A stretch of DNA of 39,295 bases from JBIOWF01 sp044868295 (GCA_044868295.1 JBIOWF010000057.1:1-39295), one strand, 5' to 3'. Positions 6,590 through 14,778 are shown, counted from the first letter of the stretch. The notes: a model not told the origin generated them from the letters alone. Translations and numbers: made by a program.

Positions 6590-7534
6590 ATGCCTGTCAC
6601 GTCTCGTCCACTCACGCAGACCGAGCTGCTCCTCGAGCTGGAGCCCGTCGTCGAGGGGGAGCTCAACCGCCACCTGAGCGTGGCCAAGGAGTGGTTTCCA
6701 CACGAGTACGTCCCGTGGAGCGACGGCCGGACCTTCGACGGGGTGCTGGGCGGCGAGGCCTGGTCTCCGGAGGACTTCCCGCTCCCGGAGGCCGCCCGAG
6801 TCTCCCTCGTGGTCAACCTGCTGACCGAGGACAACCTCCCGAGCTACCACCACGAGATCGCCACGACGTTCGGCAGGGACGGCGCCTGGGGCACCTGGGT
6901 GCATCGCTGGACGGCGGAGGAGGGACGGCACGGCATCGCCCTGCGCGACTACCTCACGGTCACCCGCGCGGTGGACCCGGTCGCCCTTGAGCGGGCCCGG
7001 ATGACCCACATGGGGACCGGGTTCACCACTGACTACGAAGGCATGTTGCGTCAGCTCGCGTACGTGTCGTTCCAGGAGCTGGCGACCCGCATCGCCCATC
7101 GCAACACCGGCCGGGCCTCCGGCGACCCGCTGTGCGAGCGACTCCTCACGCGGATCGCGGCGGACGAGAACCTGCACATGCTCTTCTACCGCAACCTCCT
7201 GGCGGCGGCGTTCGAGCTGTCGCCGTCCCAGACCATGCGCGCGGTGACCGATGTCGTGACCTCCTTCCAGATGCCCGGCCACGGGATCGAGGGGTTCACC
7301 CGCAAGTCCGTGATGATCGCGATGGCCGGCATCTACGACCTTCGCCAGCACTGCGACGAGGTGCTGCTGCCCGTACTGCGCCAGTGGAAGGCCTTCGACA
7401 TCGAGGGGCTCGACGCGGAGGGGGAGCAGGCCCGAGAGGAGCTCGCCGCCTTTGTCGAGCAGCTCGACGTCGCCGCGACCCGCTTCGAGGAGCGCCGGGC
7501 CGCCCGCCAGGCGAGGGCACAGGCCGCCTCGTAG
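6590..7534 (+). CDS. Acyl-[acyl-carrier-protein] desaturase (soluble di-iron)
   Basis: 314 aa, matching the FA_desaturase_2 family (stearoyl-ACP desaturase/DesA-like), which introduces a double bond into ACP-bound acyl chains using a carboxylate-bridged di-iron centre. Ligand motifs are visible in order: E80 (TEDN), EEGRH (110-114), E163 (QELATRIAHRN) and DENLH (192-196). There is no membrane anchor; it is cytosolic and needs ferredoxin or similar electron donors, not encoded here. The ATG at 6590 follows AGGGG by about 5 nt. The upstream palindromic array implies lipid-responsive repression. A strong hairpin follows the stop. Confidence 0.92.
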   Translation: MPVTSRPLTQTELLLELEPVVEGELNRHLSVAKEWFPHEYVPWSDGRTFDGVLGGEAWSPEDFPLPEAARVSLVVNLLTEDNLPSYHHEIATTFGRDGAWGTWVHRWTAEEGRHGIALRDYLTVTRAVDPVALERARMTHMGTGFTTDYEGMLRQLAYVSFQELATRIAHRNTGRASGDPLCERLLTRIAADENLHMLFYRNLLAAAFELSPSQTMRAVTDVVTSFQMPGHGIEGFTRKSVMIAMAGIYDLRQHCDEVLLPVLRQWKAFDIEGLDAEGEQAREELAAFVEQLDVAATRFEERRAARQARAQAAS

Positions 7535-7551
7535 CCCTCACCGGCCTCCAC

Positions 7552-7576
7552 GCCGGAGCCGCGGCGCGGCTCCGGC
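7552..7576. terminator. Strong hairpin between convergent desaturase and groES-like genes
   Basis: A 10- to 11-bp G+C stem (GCCGGAGCCG pairing with CGGCTCCGGC) with a very short loop lies 18 bases after the desaturase stop. Without a long T-run it is the usual actinobacterial terminator shape. It sits between convergent genes and could serve both. Confidence 0.65.
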
Positions 7577-7772
7577 CGTTGTCGGAGGGCCGACAAGCCG
7601 TCCGCCGGAGGGCCGACGAGCCGCCGGAAGCCCTGACGAGCCGTCTGCGGACGGGCGGACGAGCGCTCCGTGAAGGTCGGCGAACCGGGCTTCGGCGGGT
7701 TGGGGCCCTAAGGGGGTCGGCAGGTGGGATGAGCCCTGAGGGGTTCGGCGGGTCGGGCGAGCCCTGCGGGTT
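7577..7772. repeat. Degenerate G+C-rich repeats between convergent genes
   Basis: Short imperfect units recur: GGAGGGCCGAC(A/G)AGCCG twice near 7587-7622, and AGCCCTGAGGGGTTCGGCGGG-like units near 7709, 7735 and 7763. No open frame here looks coding. It is probably expanded terminator/spacer DNA. Confidence 0.4.
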
Positions 7773-8093
7773 CTAAAGGTAGAGGCCGGTGCCGTGGTCG
7801 GTCTGCGGGGTGGCGACGGCATGCAGGTCGCGCTCGCGCATGACGAGGTAGATCTGGCCGTGGACCTCGACCTCGTACTGATCCTCGGGGTTGAACAGCA
7901 CCTTGTCGCCGACCTTCACGGCGCGGGCGTTGGCGCCCACGCCGCACACCTCGCCCCAGGCGAGCCGGTTGGCCATCTTGACGGTCGCCGGGATGACGAT
8001 GCCCGCGGTGCTGCGCCGCTCCTCGGTTTCCTGCTCGACCTTGACCATGACACGGTCATGGAGCATCTGGATCTCGAATTTCGGGTCGGCCAC
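7773..8093 (-). CDS. GroES-like co-chaperonin
   Basis: 106 aa, close to the roughly 95-105 aa of Cpn10. It has the conserved start IQMLHDRVMVKVE, the mobile-loop region with TAGIVIPATVK, and the beta-barrel pattern GEVCGVGANARAVKVGDKVLFNPEDQYEVEVHGQIYLVMRERDLHAV. No groEL is adjacent, unlike the classical groESL operon, so this is a stand-alone paralogue that may partner a distant chaperonin or serve another role. It is convergent with the desaturase and 52 bp downstream of the RlpA-like gene on the same strand. Confidence 0.88.
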   Translation of the reverse strand: MADPKFEIQMLHDRVMVKVEQETEERRSTAGIVIPATVKMANRLAWGEVCGVGANARAVKVGDKVLFNPEDQYEVEVHGQIYLVMRERDLHAVATPQTDHGTGLYL

Positions 8094-8145
8094 GTTGGCA
8101 GTTTACGCGGCCTGGCCACGCGCATCGCCCTTCCCGGCGACGAGC

Positions 8146-8775
8146 TCACTCCCGGCCCATGGCCAGGCCGTACCCGGTGCCGCCGTGACGGTATGAGCGG
8201 CCCCTGCCCCATTCGAGGACCTCGAACCGCAGGTGGACGGTGTTGGAGCGGGTGCCCGTGAGGTCGGCCATCATCTTCTCGGACAGGTCGACGATGGCGG
8301 GGATGTCGTGCTGGGCGACGGCCCACTCGGCGGGGCCGAAGTCCTCGACGACGCCGGTCGCGCTCTTACCACGGTAGGTGACCTTCACCTTCGTGCCGAG
8401 GGGCCAGTACGGGCTGGCGATCGTCTGGTAGCGCATGGGCTTGCCGGAGGCGGTCTGGCCGTCCCAGAAAGAGGTGGCGGTAGCGGTACCGGCCGGGAAA
8501 CGGCTCTTGGGTTTGGCGGCGGCATCCGCGGGTTTGATGGGCTTGATGGTCATGGCGGGCTTGGCGACCGGCACTGGAGCGGCGGCTTCGGCGACGGCTT
8601 CGACGGCTGAGGCGGGGCTCACGGCGGAAATCGCGGAAGGGGCCGGTTTCGGGAGCGGGACGAGTGCGACGGGCGCTTGATCGGGGGAGAAGGCCTTGGC
8701 TGCGACGGTCGCGCCTCCGGCGAGCAATACTCCGGCGACCGCGGTGACGACCGCCTGACGGGCTCGCTTGTGCAT
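8146..8775 (-). CDS. Secreted RlpA-like double-psi beta-barrel protein
   Basis: About 210 aa. The N-terminus is a signal peptide or anchor (MHKRARQAVV then AGVLLAGGATVAAKAF), followed by a Pro/Ala-rich spacer to about residue 95. A compact domain follows: GTATATSFWDGQTASGKPM, then LGTKVKVTYRGKSATGVVEDFGP and IPAIVDLSEKMMADL, a pattern of the RlpA-like DPBB fold found in cell-wall-associated proteins. Some RlpA proteins cleave naked glycan strands; activity here is not assured. Start choice: ATG 8775 has AAGG 6 nt upstream; the frame is open to 8889 and ATG 8781 is also possible. Confidence 0.75.
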   Translation of the reverse strand: MHKRARQAVVTAVAGVLLAGGATVAAKAFSPDQAPVALVPLPKPAPSAISAVSPASAVEAVAEAAAPVPVAKPAMTIKPIKPADAAAKPKSRFPAGTATATSFWDGQTASGKPMRYQTIASPYWPLGTKVKVTYRGKSATGVVEDFGPAEWAVAQHDIPAIVDLSEKMMADLTGTRSNTVHLRFEVLEWGRGRSYRHGGTGYGLAMGRE

Positions 8776-8798
8776 GGGCATCCTTTCGCTTGATCGCA

Positions 8799-8827
8799 AC
8801 CACCTCGAAGTGGGGATTTGAGGTGGT
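8799..8827 (-). promoter_or_regulatory. Stem-loop in the leader of the RlpA-like gene
   Basis: A perfect 8-bp inverted repeat (ACCACCTC / GAGGTGGT, 13-nt loop) ends about 24 nt upstream of the chosen start. Cell-wall genes of actinobacteria often carry structured leaders, but the c-di-AMP (ydaO) consensus could not be recognised. Confidence 0.35.
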
Positions 8828-9021
8828 GGCCGTCGCGAAGGAGTCCTGACCGGCTGCCAGAAGTCGAAGGTGCGCCTGAACCCGGGCATGCCGAAGCACG
8901 CGTACGGGGGTGTGAAACTTGGGGCTCCCCGTCACCGGGAGAGGCGTCGCGCCAGATGCGGCGAACGACGGCCTTGCGATATATGGGGGTTTGGGTACGC
9001 AAGGGGGTATTGCGTGGTGCG

Positions 9022-9052
9022 AGTATAGGCAATAAGCGGGCAAATAAGACAA
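9022..9052 (-). promoter_or_regulatory. Candidate promoter for the RlpA-like gene
   Basis: On the minus strand TTGTCT (9052-9047) and TATACT (9027-9022) resemble -35 and -10 boxes, with a long 19-bp spacer, in a locally A+T-rich stretch. Transcription from here would give a leader of about 240 nt before the start at 8775. The rest of the 8776-9261 gap holds no gene. Confidence 0.35.
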
Positions 9053-9100
9053 AGTGATACAAATCACTGGTAGATCTTTTAGCGTGCCACTCGGCTTCAC

Positions 9101-9230
9101 GCCACCTCTGCCGGACCGCCATTCGCAAGCACCGGACGGTCCCCGAAGGTCAGCGCCGGTCTCGTGCCGCCTCTGCCGGATGGGCATACGCAGGCACCGG
9201 ACGGCCCTGGAAGGTCAGCGCCGGACGGCT
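9101..9230. repeat. Imperfect 65-bp tandem duplication
   Basis: Units 9101-9165 and 9166-9230 share the same order of blocks: GCC(A/G)CCTCTGCCGGA, a GCA(A/T)(A/G)CGCA-like middle, CACCGGACGG and GGTCAGCGCCGG. Partial further blocks continue to the end of the ArsR gene. No coding role is seen. Confidence 0.65.
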
Positions 9231-9261
9231 TGCGAAGGTCGGCTCCGCACGATCGCCAAAG

Positions 9262-9981
9262 TCAGCGGGTGAGGACCTCGCCGGGCAGGTCGAGCTGCTC
9301 GCGGAGCGCCGCGCGGCCGAGGTCGGTGACGGCGAGGGCGCGCCCGGTGCCGATCCGGACGATCCAGCCCGAGCTGAACGCGTGACGGCAGAGTGCGGCG
9401 CCGACGGCTCCCGCCAGGTGGGGGCGGCGCTCCGTCCAGTCGAGGCAGGAGCGGACAAGGGGACGCCCGCCGGGCCGTGTCCCGGCGTCGATGCCGAGCG
9501 CGGCCAGCCACGCCACGCCGTCGCCGGTGAGCGCCGGTCCCAGCTCCCACGAAAGGAACCGGCGCTCGACCATCGCGTCGGTCACGGCGACGCCCAAAGT
9601 GCCCGCGAGATGGTCGTAGCAGGTGCGTGCGTGGGCCAGTGCCTCCCGCCGGCTCGCCGCCGACAGCGAGCGGATCGGGGCCGGGCGCCGGGGCGCGGCG
9701 GCCGTCAGGCTCTCGATCATCTCGGCGATCTCCGGCCCGGCCAGCCGTACGTAGCGGTGGCGGCCTTGCCGCTCCTCGGCCAGCAGGCCGCCCGCCACGA
9801 GCGAGTTGAGGTGCTCGGTGGCCGTCGAGGCGGCCACCCCGGCGTGGCGCGCCAGTTCGGTGGCGGTCCAGGCCCGGCCGTCCAGCAGGGCGAGGCAGAA
9901 CGTCGCGCGGGTGTGGTCGGCCAGCAGCCCGGCCAGCGTGGCCAGGCCCAGGCTGTCTTCCCGGGTGTCGTGGTCGCTCAT
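9262..9981 (-). CDS. ArsR-type winged-helix transcriptional regulator
   Basis: 239 aa. The N-terminal 90 residues are an ArsR/HTH_20 winged helix (LATLAGLLADHTRATFCLAL, WTATELARHAGVAASTATEHLNSL, GGLLAEERQGRHRYVRLAGPEIAEMIE). The C-terminal 140 residues form a conserved helical domain typical of the longer actinobacterial ArsR-like regulators (AHARTCYDHLAGTLGVAVTDAM). No CxC metal-binding motif is in the DNA-binding domain, so a metal sensor is not indicated. It is divergent from the membrane protein at 10102, with direct repeats in between. Confidence 0.87.
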   Translation of the reverse strand: MSDHDTREDSLGLATLAGLLADHTRATFCLALLDGRAWTATELARHAGVAASTATEHLNSLVAGGLLAEERQGRHRYVRLAGPEIAEMIESLTAAAPRRPAPIRSLSAASRREALAHARTCYDHLAGTLGVAVTDAMVERRFLSWELGPALTGDGVAWLAALGIDAGTRPGGRPLVRSCLDWTERRPHLAGAVGAALCRHAFSSGWIVRIGTGRALAVTDLGRAALREQLDLPGEVLTR

Positions 9982-10020
9982 CGTCGTCCATCCTCCTTCA
10001 GTGACCCTTCGGGCAGCGCC

Positions 10021-10041
10021 GAAAGGTTCTGAAAGCGTTCT
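10021..10041. promoter_or_regulatory. Direct repeat between the ArsR regulator and the divergent gene
   Basis: GAAAGGTTCT (10021-10030) is followed at once by GAAAGCGTTCT (10031-10041), 40 bp upstream of the ArsR start and 60 bp upstream of the divergent gene. Placement suits an autoregulatory site; the binding protein is inferred. Confidence 0.35.
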
Positions 10042-10101
10042 AGATCAACGCATGCCACAGGCGACTAAACTCGGGGTAAAGCAAGCCAAAGGGGGCGCGT
10101 C

Positions 10102-11274
10102 TTGATTCCGGACTCGGGTGTCAAATACGCGGAGCGGATCCCGGGGGACGGCATGTACGTCGTGGGGGTCGACGTCGCGCCCGGTCGCTACGTCTGCGGC
10201 GCGCCGGGGGACGGGTACTGGGTGCGCTATCCGGACAACGGGGTCGGGCCGGTGACCGGCCGCCGCCACGGAACCGGCGCCGCCGAGGTGGTCATCGAGC
10301 CGGGCGACACCGCCTTCGACAGCCACATGCCGGGAGAGTGGACTCGCGCCGGGGTGCGCCGCCCGCCGATTCCGCAGGCCTCGCCGGGGCATACGGCACC
10401 TGTCAAGAAGAAGCCCACCGTGAAGCCGGTGCTGGACCCGGACCTTCCCCCCGAGCTCGTCCAGATGCTGGCGGCGGATCCCACGTTGCTGCGCCATGTG
10501 CGCGGTGGAGATCGCTGGAACCCGGACAACGGCAGGCGGGACCCGTCCTGGATATCCGCGATCATGGTCCTGATCGGCGTCTTCCTCCTCTTCGGTCTCG
10601 TCAGGTGGGCGGGCCCGTTCGGCCTGATCGGAGGGCTCTTCCTGATCGGGTCGGGACCCCGTGTCACCCGTCGGCTGCGCACGCGGCCGGCTCGGCGGCG
10701 GCGGCGGATCGCCATCCGGCACAAGGACCGCTTCCGTGTCGACCGGGATTTCGATCCGGCCGCCCGAGCCCTCCTCCTGCGGACGCAACGCGCGATCCGC
10801 CGGATCAGCGAGTCGTCCGTCTCCGCGGCCGGGTTGCTCGACATCGCGGAGAACGCCGTGGTCCTGCCTCAGCAGGAATGGGAGGTGGCGAAGGCCCTGA
10901 GCCGGGTGTCACAACTACGCGCCGAACAGGCCGCGATGGCGGCCCAGGGCATGACCCCGCAGGTCGAGGAGGCGCTCGCGCCGATGCGGAGCACCCTCGA
11001 CACCGTGGTGGCCTCGGTCACCTCCCGGATCGAGGCGCTGGAACGCTACGCCGAAAAGGTGCGCGAGGCCGACCGCGCCTACCGCGCCCATGAGCAGATG
11101 CGGTTGCTCATCGAGCGCGCCGGCGCCTACCAGGAGCTCCTCGTGGAAACGGTCAGGGACGACCTCGCCGTATCCGAGATCGAGCGGCTGACCCGCAACA
11201 CGGAAGCACTGGAGCAGGCGCTGAGCGCGAGCCTGGAGGCGGCCCGCCGAGCCGGAACCGCGCTGATCGCCTGA
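10102..11274 (+). CDS. Membrane protein with N-terminal beta domain and C-terminal coiled coil, function unknown
   Basis: 390 aa, TTG start at 10102 with GGGGG about 8 nt upstream. Residues 15-80 form a Gly-rich beta module (VGVDVAPGRYVCGAPGDGYW) like the VG-D-PG-Y module in many actinobacterial surface proteins. Two hydrophobic helices (about 150-166 and 170-184) follow, then a basic stretch RRLRTRPARRRRRIAIRHK. Residues 230-385 are strongly alpha-helical and Ala/Glu/Arg-rich, with coiled-coil character. No catalytic motif is seen. It may be a scaffold at the membrane; no function is assigned. Confidence 0.75.
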   Translation: MIPDSGVKYAERIPGDGMYVVGVDVAPGRYVCGAPGDGYWVRYPDNGVGPVTGRRHGTGAAEVVIEPGDTAFDSHMPGEWTRAGVRRPPIPQASPGHTAPVKKKPTVKPVLDPDLPPELVQMLAADPTLLRHVRGGDRWNPDNGRRDPSWISAIMVLIGVFLLFGLVRWAGPFGLIGGLFLIGSGPRVTRRLRTRPARRRRRIAIRHKDRFRVDRDFDPAARALLLRTQRAIRRISESSVSAAGLLDIAENAVVLPQQEWEVAKALSRVSQLRAEQAAMAAQGMTPQVEEALAPMRSTLDTVVASVTSRIEALERYAEKVREADRAYRAHEQMRLLIERAGAYQELLVETVRDDLAVSEIERLTRNTEALEQALSASLEAARRAGTALIA

Positions 11275-11305
11275 AAGCGCGGCCACGCGGCCTGCCGACG
11301 GGGTG

Positions 11306-11644
11306 TCAGGAGGTCCTGGTCAGGGACTCGACGGGCAGGCCCGCCTCGACCCAGTCCTGGATGCCCTCGCGGTACTTGCGGACGTTCGTGTAGCCGAGCT
11401 GGGAGAGCCGGTTCGCGACCGCCTGGCTGTTGCCGCAGGACGGGTTGGAGCAGTAGGTCACGATCGCGGCGTCCTTGTCGGGGAGCAGGCCGGTGGCCCG
11501 GTCGGCGACCTCGCCTTCCACGAGTGCGACGGCCCCGGGAAGGTGCTGCTGGGCGTAGTACTCGCCGCCGAGGGTGTCGACGACGGTCACGGTGCCCGCG
11601 TCGATCGCGGACTCGAGCTCGTCGCGGCTGATGAGAGCGGTCAT
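11306..11644 (-). CDS. Single-domain rhodanese-like protein
   Basis: 112 aa rhodanese (sulfurtransferase) domain. ISRDELESAIDAGTVTVVDTLGGEYYAQQHLPGAVAL covers the first half with the substrate-entry Asp/Glu pattern; the active-site loop is YCSNPSCGNSQ with catalytic C65, and the end NVRKYREGIQDWVEAGLPVE is typical. ATG 11644 has a perfect GGAGG 6 nt upstream; the longer open frame to 11947 is rejected. It is divergent from a TetR regulator 37 bp away and probably controlled by it. Roles may include sulfane-sulfur transfer or thiol stress. Confidence 0.9.
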   Translation of the reverse strand: MTALISRDELESAIDAGTVTVVDTLGGEYYAQQHLPGAVALVEGEVADRATGLLPDKDAAIVTYCSNPSCGNSQAVANRLSQLGYTNVRKYREGIQDWVEAGLPVESLTRTS

Positions 11645-11661
11645 TGCGTCCTCCAACATAA

Positions 11662-11677
11662 ATGGACTACAGTCCGT
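11662..11677. promoter_or_regulatory. Shared operator between rhodanese and TetR genes
   Basis: ATGGACT-AC-AGTCCGT is a 7-2-7 inverted repeat with one mismatch, in the 37-bp space between the two divergent start codons. A related GGAGTCC sequence recurs at about 11708-11714, inside the TetR frame. The size and place fit a TetR dimer repressing both genes. Confidence 0.6.
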
Positions 11678-11681
11678 TTTT

Positions 11682-12317
11682 GTGAACAACCCGGAAATTA
11701 GCGGACCGGAGTCCGGTTCGTCAAGTGAGCTTCTGCGGCTCGTAGGCGGGCCCCCGCCCCGCGAGCGGGCGGACGCCGCGCGCAACCGGCTGAAAGTGCT
11801 GGCCGCGGCGGCGAAGCTGTTCCGCGAGGAGGGTGTCGAGGCCGTCTCGATGGACGCGATCGCCGCCGCGGCCGGCGTCGGGAAGGGAACGCTCTTCCGC
11901 AGGTTCGGCGACAAGTCCGGGCTGGTGGCCGCGCTGCTCGACGACAAGGAGCGTGAGCTGCAGAGCGGAATCCTGTCCGGCCCCCCGCCGCTCGGCCCCG
12001 GGGCTCCGGCGGCCGACCGGGTGCCGGCGTTCGTGGCCGCGTACGCCGACTATCTCTTCGAGCATCTCGACCTGCTGCGCGTCTCGGAGACCGCGAGCCC
12101 CGGCGCCCGCTATCGCATCGGCGCCTACCGCTTCTGGCGCCTTCATCTGGCGATCCTGCTCGCCCAGGCCAGGCCCGGCCACGATGCGGACTATCTCGCG
12201 CACGCCCTGCTCGCGGCGCTCGGCGCCGAGCACATGACGGCGGTCCTGGGAGAATGCGACGCCGCCCGGGTCAAGGCCGGGCTGGCCGCACTCGCCGCCT
12301 CCCTCGTGACCGAATAG
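11682..12317 (+). CDS. TetR-family transcriptional regulator
   Basis: About 211 aa. After a 25-residue N-terminal extension comes the HTH: ARNRLKVLAAAAKLFREEGVEAVSMDAIAAAAGVGKGTLFRRFGDKSGLVAALLDDKE. The ligand domain is helical (VPAFVAAYADYLFEHLDLLRVSE). The start is GTG 11682; the frame is open to 11574 but that would run through the divergent promoter and the rhodanese gene. Likely represses itself and the rhodanese gene through the palindrome at 11662-11677. The ligand is unknown; reactive sulfur or electrophiles would fit the neighbour. Confidence 0.87.
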   Translation: MNNPEISGPESGSSSELLRLVGGPPPRERADAARNRLKVLAAAAKLFREEGVEAVSMDAIAAAAGVGKGTLFRRFGDKSGLVAALLDDKERELQSGILSGPPPLGPGAPAADRVPAFVAAYADYLFEHLDLLRVSETASPGARYRIGAYRFWRLHLAILLAQARPGHDADYLAHALLAALGAEHMTAVLGECDAARVKAGLAALAASLVTE

Positions 12318-12399
12318 GCGGAGCGGCGCGGCTTTCGCGCGGCCCGGGCGAGATGCCTGGGGTTGTCGACCTGCGGGCGGCCGTGCGGGTGCCGGTGAC

Positions 12400-14778
12400 T
12401 CAGTGGGTGCTGGTGACCGATGCGATCTCGTTCAGCGGGAACTCCAGATAGTCGCCGGCCTCCTCGCACCAGGCGTCGAGCACGCCGCTGCGCAACTCGC
12501 CGTGGCTGACCGTCGCGGTCACGCCGTCGGAGAGCGTGATCAGAGCGCGGACGCCGCGGTCGACGACGAAGCCCAGCAGCGACTGCTGCGCGGTGGGCAG
12601 CCGGGTCGCCATCCGGCCTATCACGGCCCAGGTGTGGCTGCCGGAGCCGAGCGGCTCGCCGTTCACCAGAAGCCGCTTGGCGTGCTCGCGCGGGTCGGGC
12701 GGCGGGTCCACCAGCACGGGAATCCGGTCAAGCTCGGCGACACGTCCGCCCGGCAGGAGGATCAGCCGGCCGCCGGCTGGCTCCCGCCGGATCGTGATCT
12801 CCCCGGTGTCGTCGACCGGCACCGGGGCGTACCCGGCCTCCCGCAAACAGGAGAGCGTCCGCTCGGCGGGTGCGGCACTGGCGAGCACGGTCGGGGCGAG
12901 GAGTCGAAGCCCCAGCCTGGCGAGCCGCCGATGCGCGGCGATCTCGGCCAGCAACCCGGGGTCGGAGCCCTGGATGATGCAGCCGACCGAGGTGACGGTG
13001 ACCTCCCCATGCCTGCGCGCCACGTCCCGTACGAGATAGGTCAGCGGCTGTGGAAGGGCGCCCACCTGGGCGAGGCCGGCGAGGAGGCCGTCGGCCGTCT
13101 CGCCGCCGTCCAGGGCCCGCCGAACGCTCGCCTGACTGAACCGCCACACGGAGGCGGAGCCCTGCGACTCGCGGTCCGCGGCGCGGTCGAGGAGCGAGGC
13201 GAGCTCGGCCGAGGGTGGGCCGGTGACGACGGCCGTCAGATCCGCCCCGAAGAGCGCGGTGCGCTGCGCGGCGGCGAGGGCCTGGGTCGAGCGCTCGGCC
13301 AGCAGCCGGTCGTGCTCCACCTCGGGCACGGTGCCGTCGTTCTCGTTTCCGGCGACCGAGCCGAGCGCGGCGAGGGCACGGCCGAGCTCCGTCAGCGTGT
13401 CGCACGCGGCGAGGCCGAGCAGGCGGGCCTCGTCGAGGATTCCCGGCGCACACTCGGCGAGCAGCTCCGCGTCGAGCAGCGGCGCCCGCCAGTGGACGGA
13501 CTGCACCAGCTCCTGCAGGGTCGCGAAGCCGCGCCGTTCGGGGATCTCAGCGAGCGCCCCGAACAGGGCCCAGCGGATCCTCGCGATGGTCTCCCCGGCC
13601 GGGTCGTCGCCAAGCAGGGTGGAGAAGCGGCCCTCGGTCCGCCGCAGGGACGAGCGCTCCATCCGCCACCACGCCGCCAGCAGGACGCGCAGCCTGGCCG
13701 GGGCATCCTCCAGTCGCCACGCGTCGAACCCGTTCGTGGGCACCAGGCCGCCGGCGCCCTCGTCGAGGGCGATCAGCCGGGCGACCGCGGCGACCTCCAC
13801 CAGCAGCCGGATCTCCTCCTCCGAGCAGCCGGTCTCCTTGGCGAGGCGCTTCACCTCGCGCACCCCGACGCCGCCGCTCTTCAGCAGGGGCAGCGGTGTC
13901 TTGTCGGTGTTCTCCAGCAACGCGGTGGCGCGGTCCAAAACGTGCGGCGCCGCGAGGCACATCGCGTGCTCGACGGCGGCCGAGTCGACCGCGATCGTGG
14001 CCAGGTCGGGCGGGTAGGGAGTGAACGCGCCGTGATAGTCGGGCCCGCGCAGGGCGAGCGCCACCTCCCGGGGGATCTCCGCGACGCCCCACTGGGTGCG
14101 GAAGAGGATGCCCCGGTCGAGAGCCCACTTCTCAGGTGCCCCCGGGGCGAGAAAGCTGTCGCCGTCCACGCTCCGGACGGGTCCGTCCCAGGCGAAGTCG
14201 TCCAGCATGCCCAGCGTGCCGTCGGGGGCCTCGGCGATCAGGGAGCTCAGGGACTCGGTGTCGCTCAGCAGCGCCGACACCCGGGCGATCATCTGACGCT
14301 TGCCGCCCTGGCTGGGCAGACCCAGATTGCGGCAGATGCGCCGCAGCCCCTCGACGTCCACCATCCACGAGTCGAGATACGCGGTGAGCGGCTCCCCGAG
14401 GCCGCACGGCGCGGTCCACCAGCGGGCGACGGCCGTGGGGAGGTTGATTCTGCCGTCGGGTGACGGCCAGGCGAGCGCGTGGTCGTAGAGGCCGTCCAGC
14501 CACGGGATCACCTCGGATGTGCTCACGCCGAGGAAACGGGCCAGCTCATCCTCGGTGGGCCGGCCGCCGATCACCAGGCAGGCCTGCAGGATCTCCAGGA
14601 AAGGAAGCGGGAGGCCCCGCATGACCTCCATGACGGCGAAGTTGTTGGCCAGCCGCTGGGCGAGGGCGTCGAGCCGCCGTGGCCAGGGCGCGGCTATGGC
14701 GTCCGGGCGGTTGGCCAGGACGCGGGCGAGGCGGTCTTCGTCGAGAGTGGTCAGCCAGCCGGTTAGGTGATCGTCCAT
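12400..14778 (-). CDS. Helicase-associated (XPB/Ssl2-like) large protein
   Basis: 792 aa. It matches the actinobacterial helicase-associated family whose C-terminal region resembles a domain of XPB/Ssl2 helicases (Helicase_C_3), yet no Walker A or DEAD/DEAH box is visible. N-terminal landmarks are LTGWLTTLDEDRLARVLANRPD and WPRRLDALAQRLANNFAVM; the C-terminal part has VTVTSVGCIIQGSDPGLLAEI and LRLLAPTVLASAAP. It is therefore probably a non-ATPase DNA-repair or transcription-related partner, not a helicase by itself. ATG 14778 is chosen; a GTG lies one codon upstream. It converges with the TetR gene. Confidence 0.82.
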   Translation of the reverse strand: MDDHLTGWLTTLDEDRLARVLANRPDAIAAPWPRRLDALAQRLANNFAVMEVMRGLPLPFLEILQACLVIGGRPTEDELARFLGVSTSEVIPWLDGLYDHALAWPSPDGRINLPTAVARWWTAPCGLGEPLTAYLDSWMVDVEGLRRICRNLGLPSQGGKRQMIARVSALLSDTESLSSLIAEAPDGTLGMLDDFAWDGPVRSVDGDSFLAPGAPEKWALDRGILFRTQWGVAEIPREVALALRGPDYHGAFTPYPPDLATIAVDSAAVEHAMCLAAPHVLDRATALLENTDKTPLPLLKSGGVGVREVKRLAKETGCSEEEIRLLVEVAAVARLIALDEGAGGLVPTNGFDAWRLEDAPARLRVLLAAWWRMERSSLRRTEGRFSTLLGDDPAGETIARIRWALFGALAEIPERRGFATLQELVQSVHWRAPLLDAELLAECAPGILDEARLLGLAACDTLTELGRALAALGSVAGNENDGTVPEVEHDRLLAERSTQALAAAQRTALFGADLTAVVTGPPSAELASLLDRAADRESQGSASVWRFSQASVRRALDGGETADGLLAGLAQVGALPQPLTYLVRDVARRHGEVTVTSVGCIIQGSDPGLLAEIAAHRRLARLGLRLLAPTVLASAAPAERTLSCLREAGYAPVPVDDTGEITIRREPAGGRLILLPGGRVAELDRIPVLVDPPPDPREHAKRLLVNGEPLGSGSHTWAVIGRMATRLPTAQQSLLGFVVDRGVRALITLSDGVTATVSHGELRSGVLDAWCEEAGDYLEFPLNEIASVTSTH

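Noticed and set aside
8776..9060. c-di-AMP (ydaO) riboswitch upstream of the RlpA-like gene
   Set aside because: Expected from gene type, but the conserved core motifs could not be found by eye.
12403..14463. 686-codon plus-strand frame opposite the helicase-associated gene
   Set aside because: Antisense shadow of a recognised family gene; the product is Gly/Arg/Glu low-complexity without domain features.
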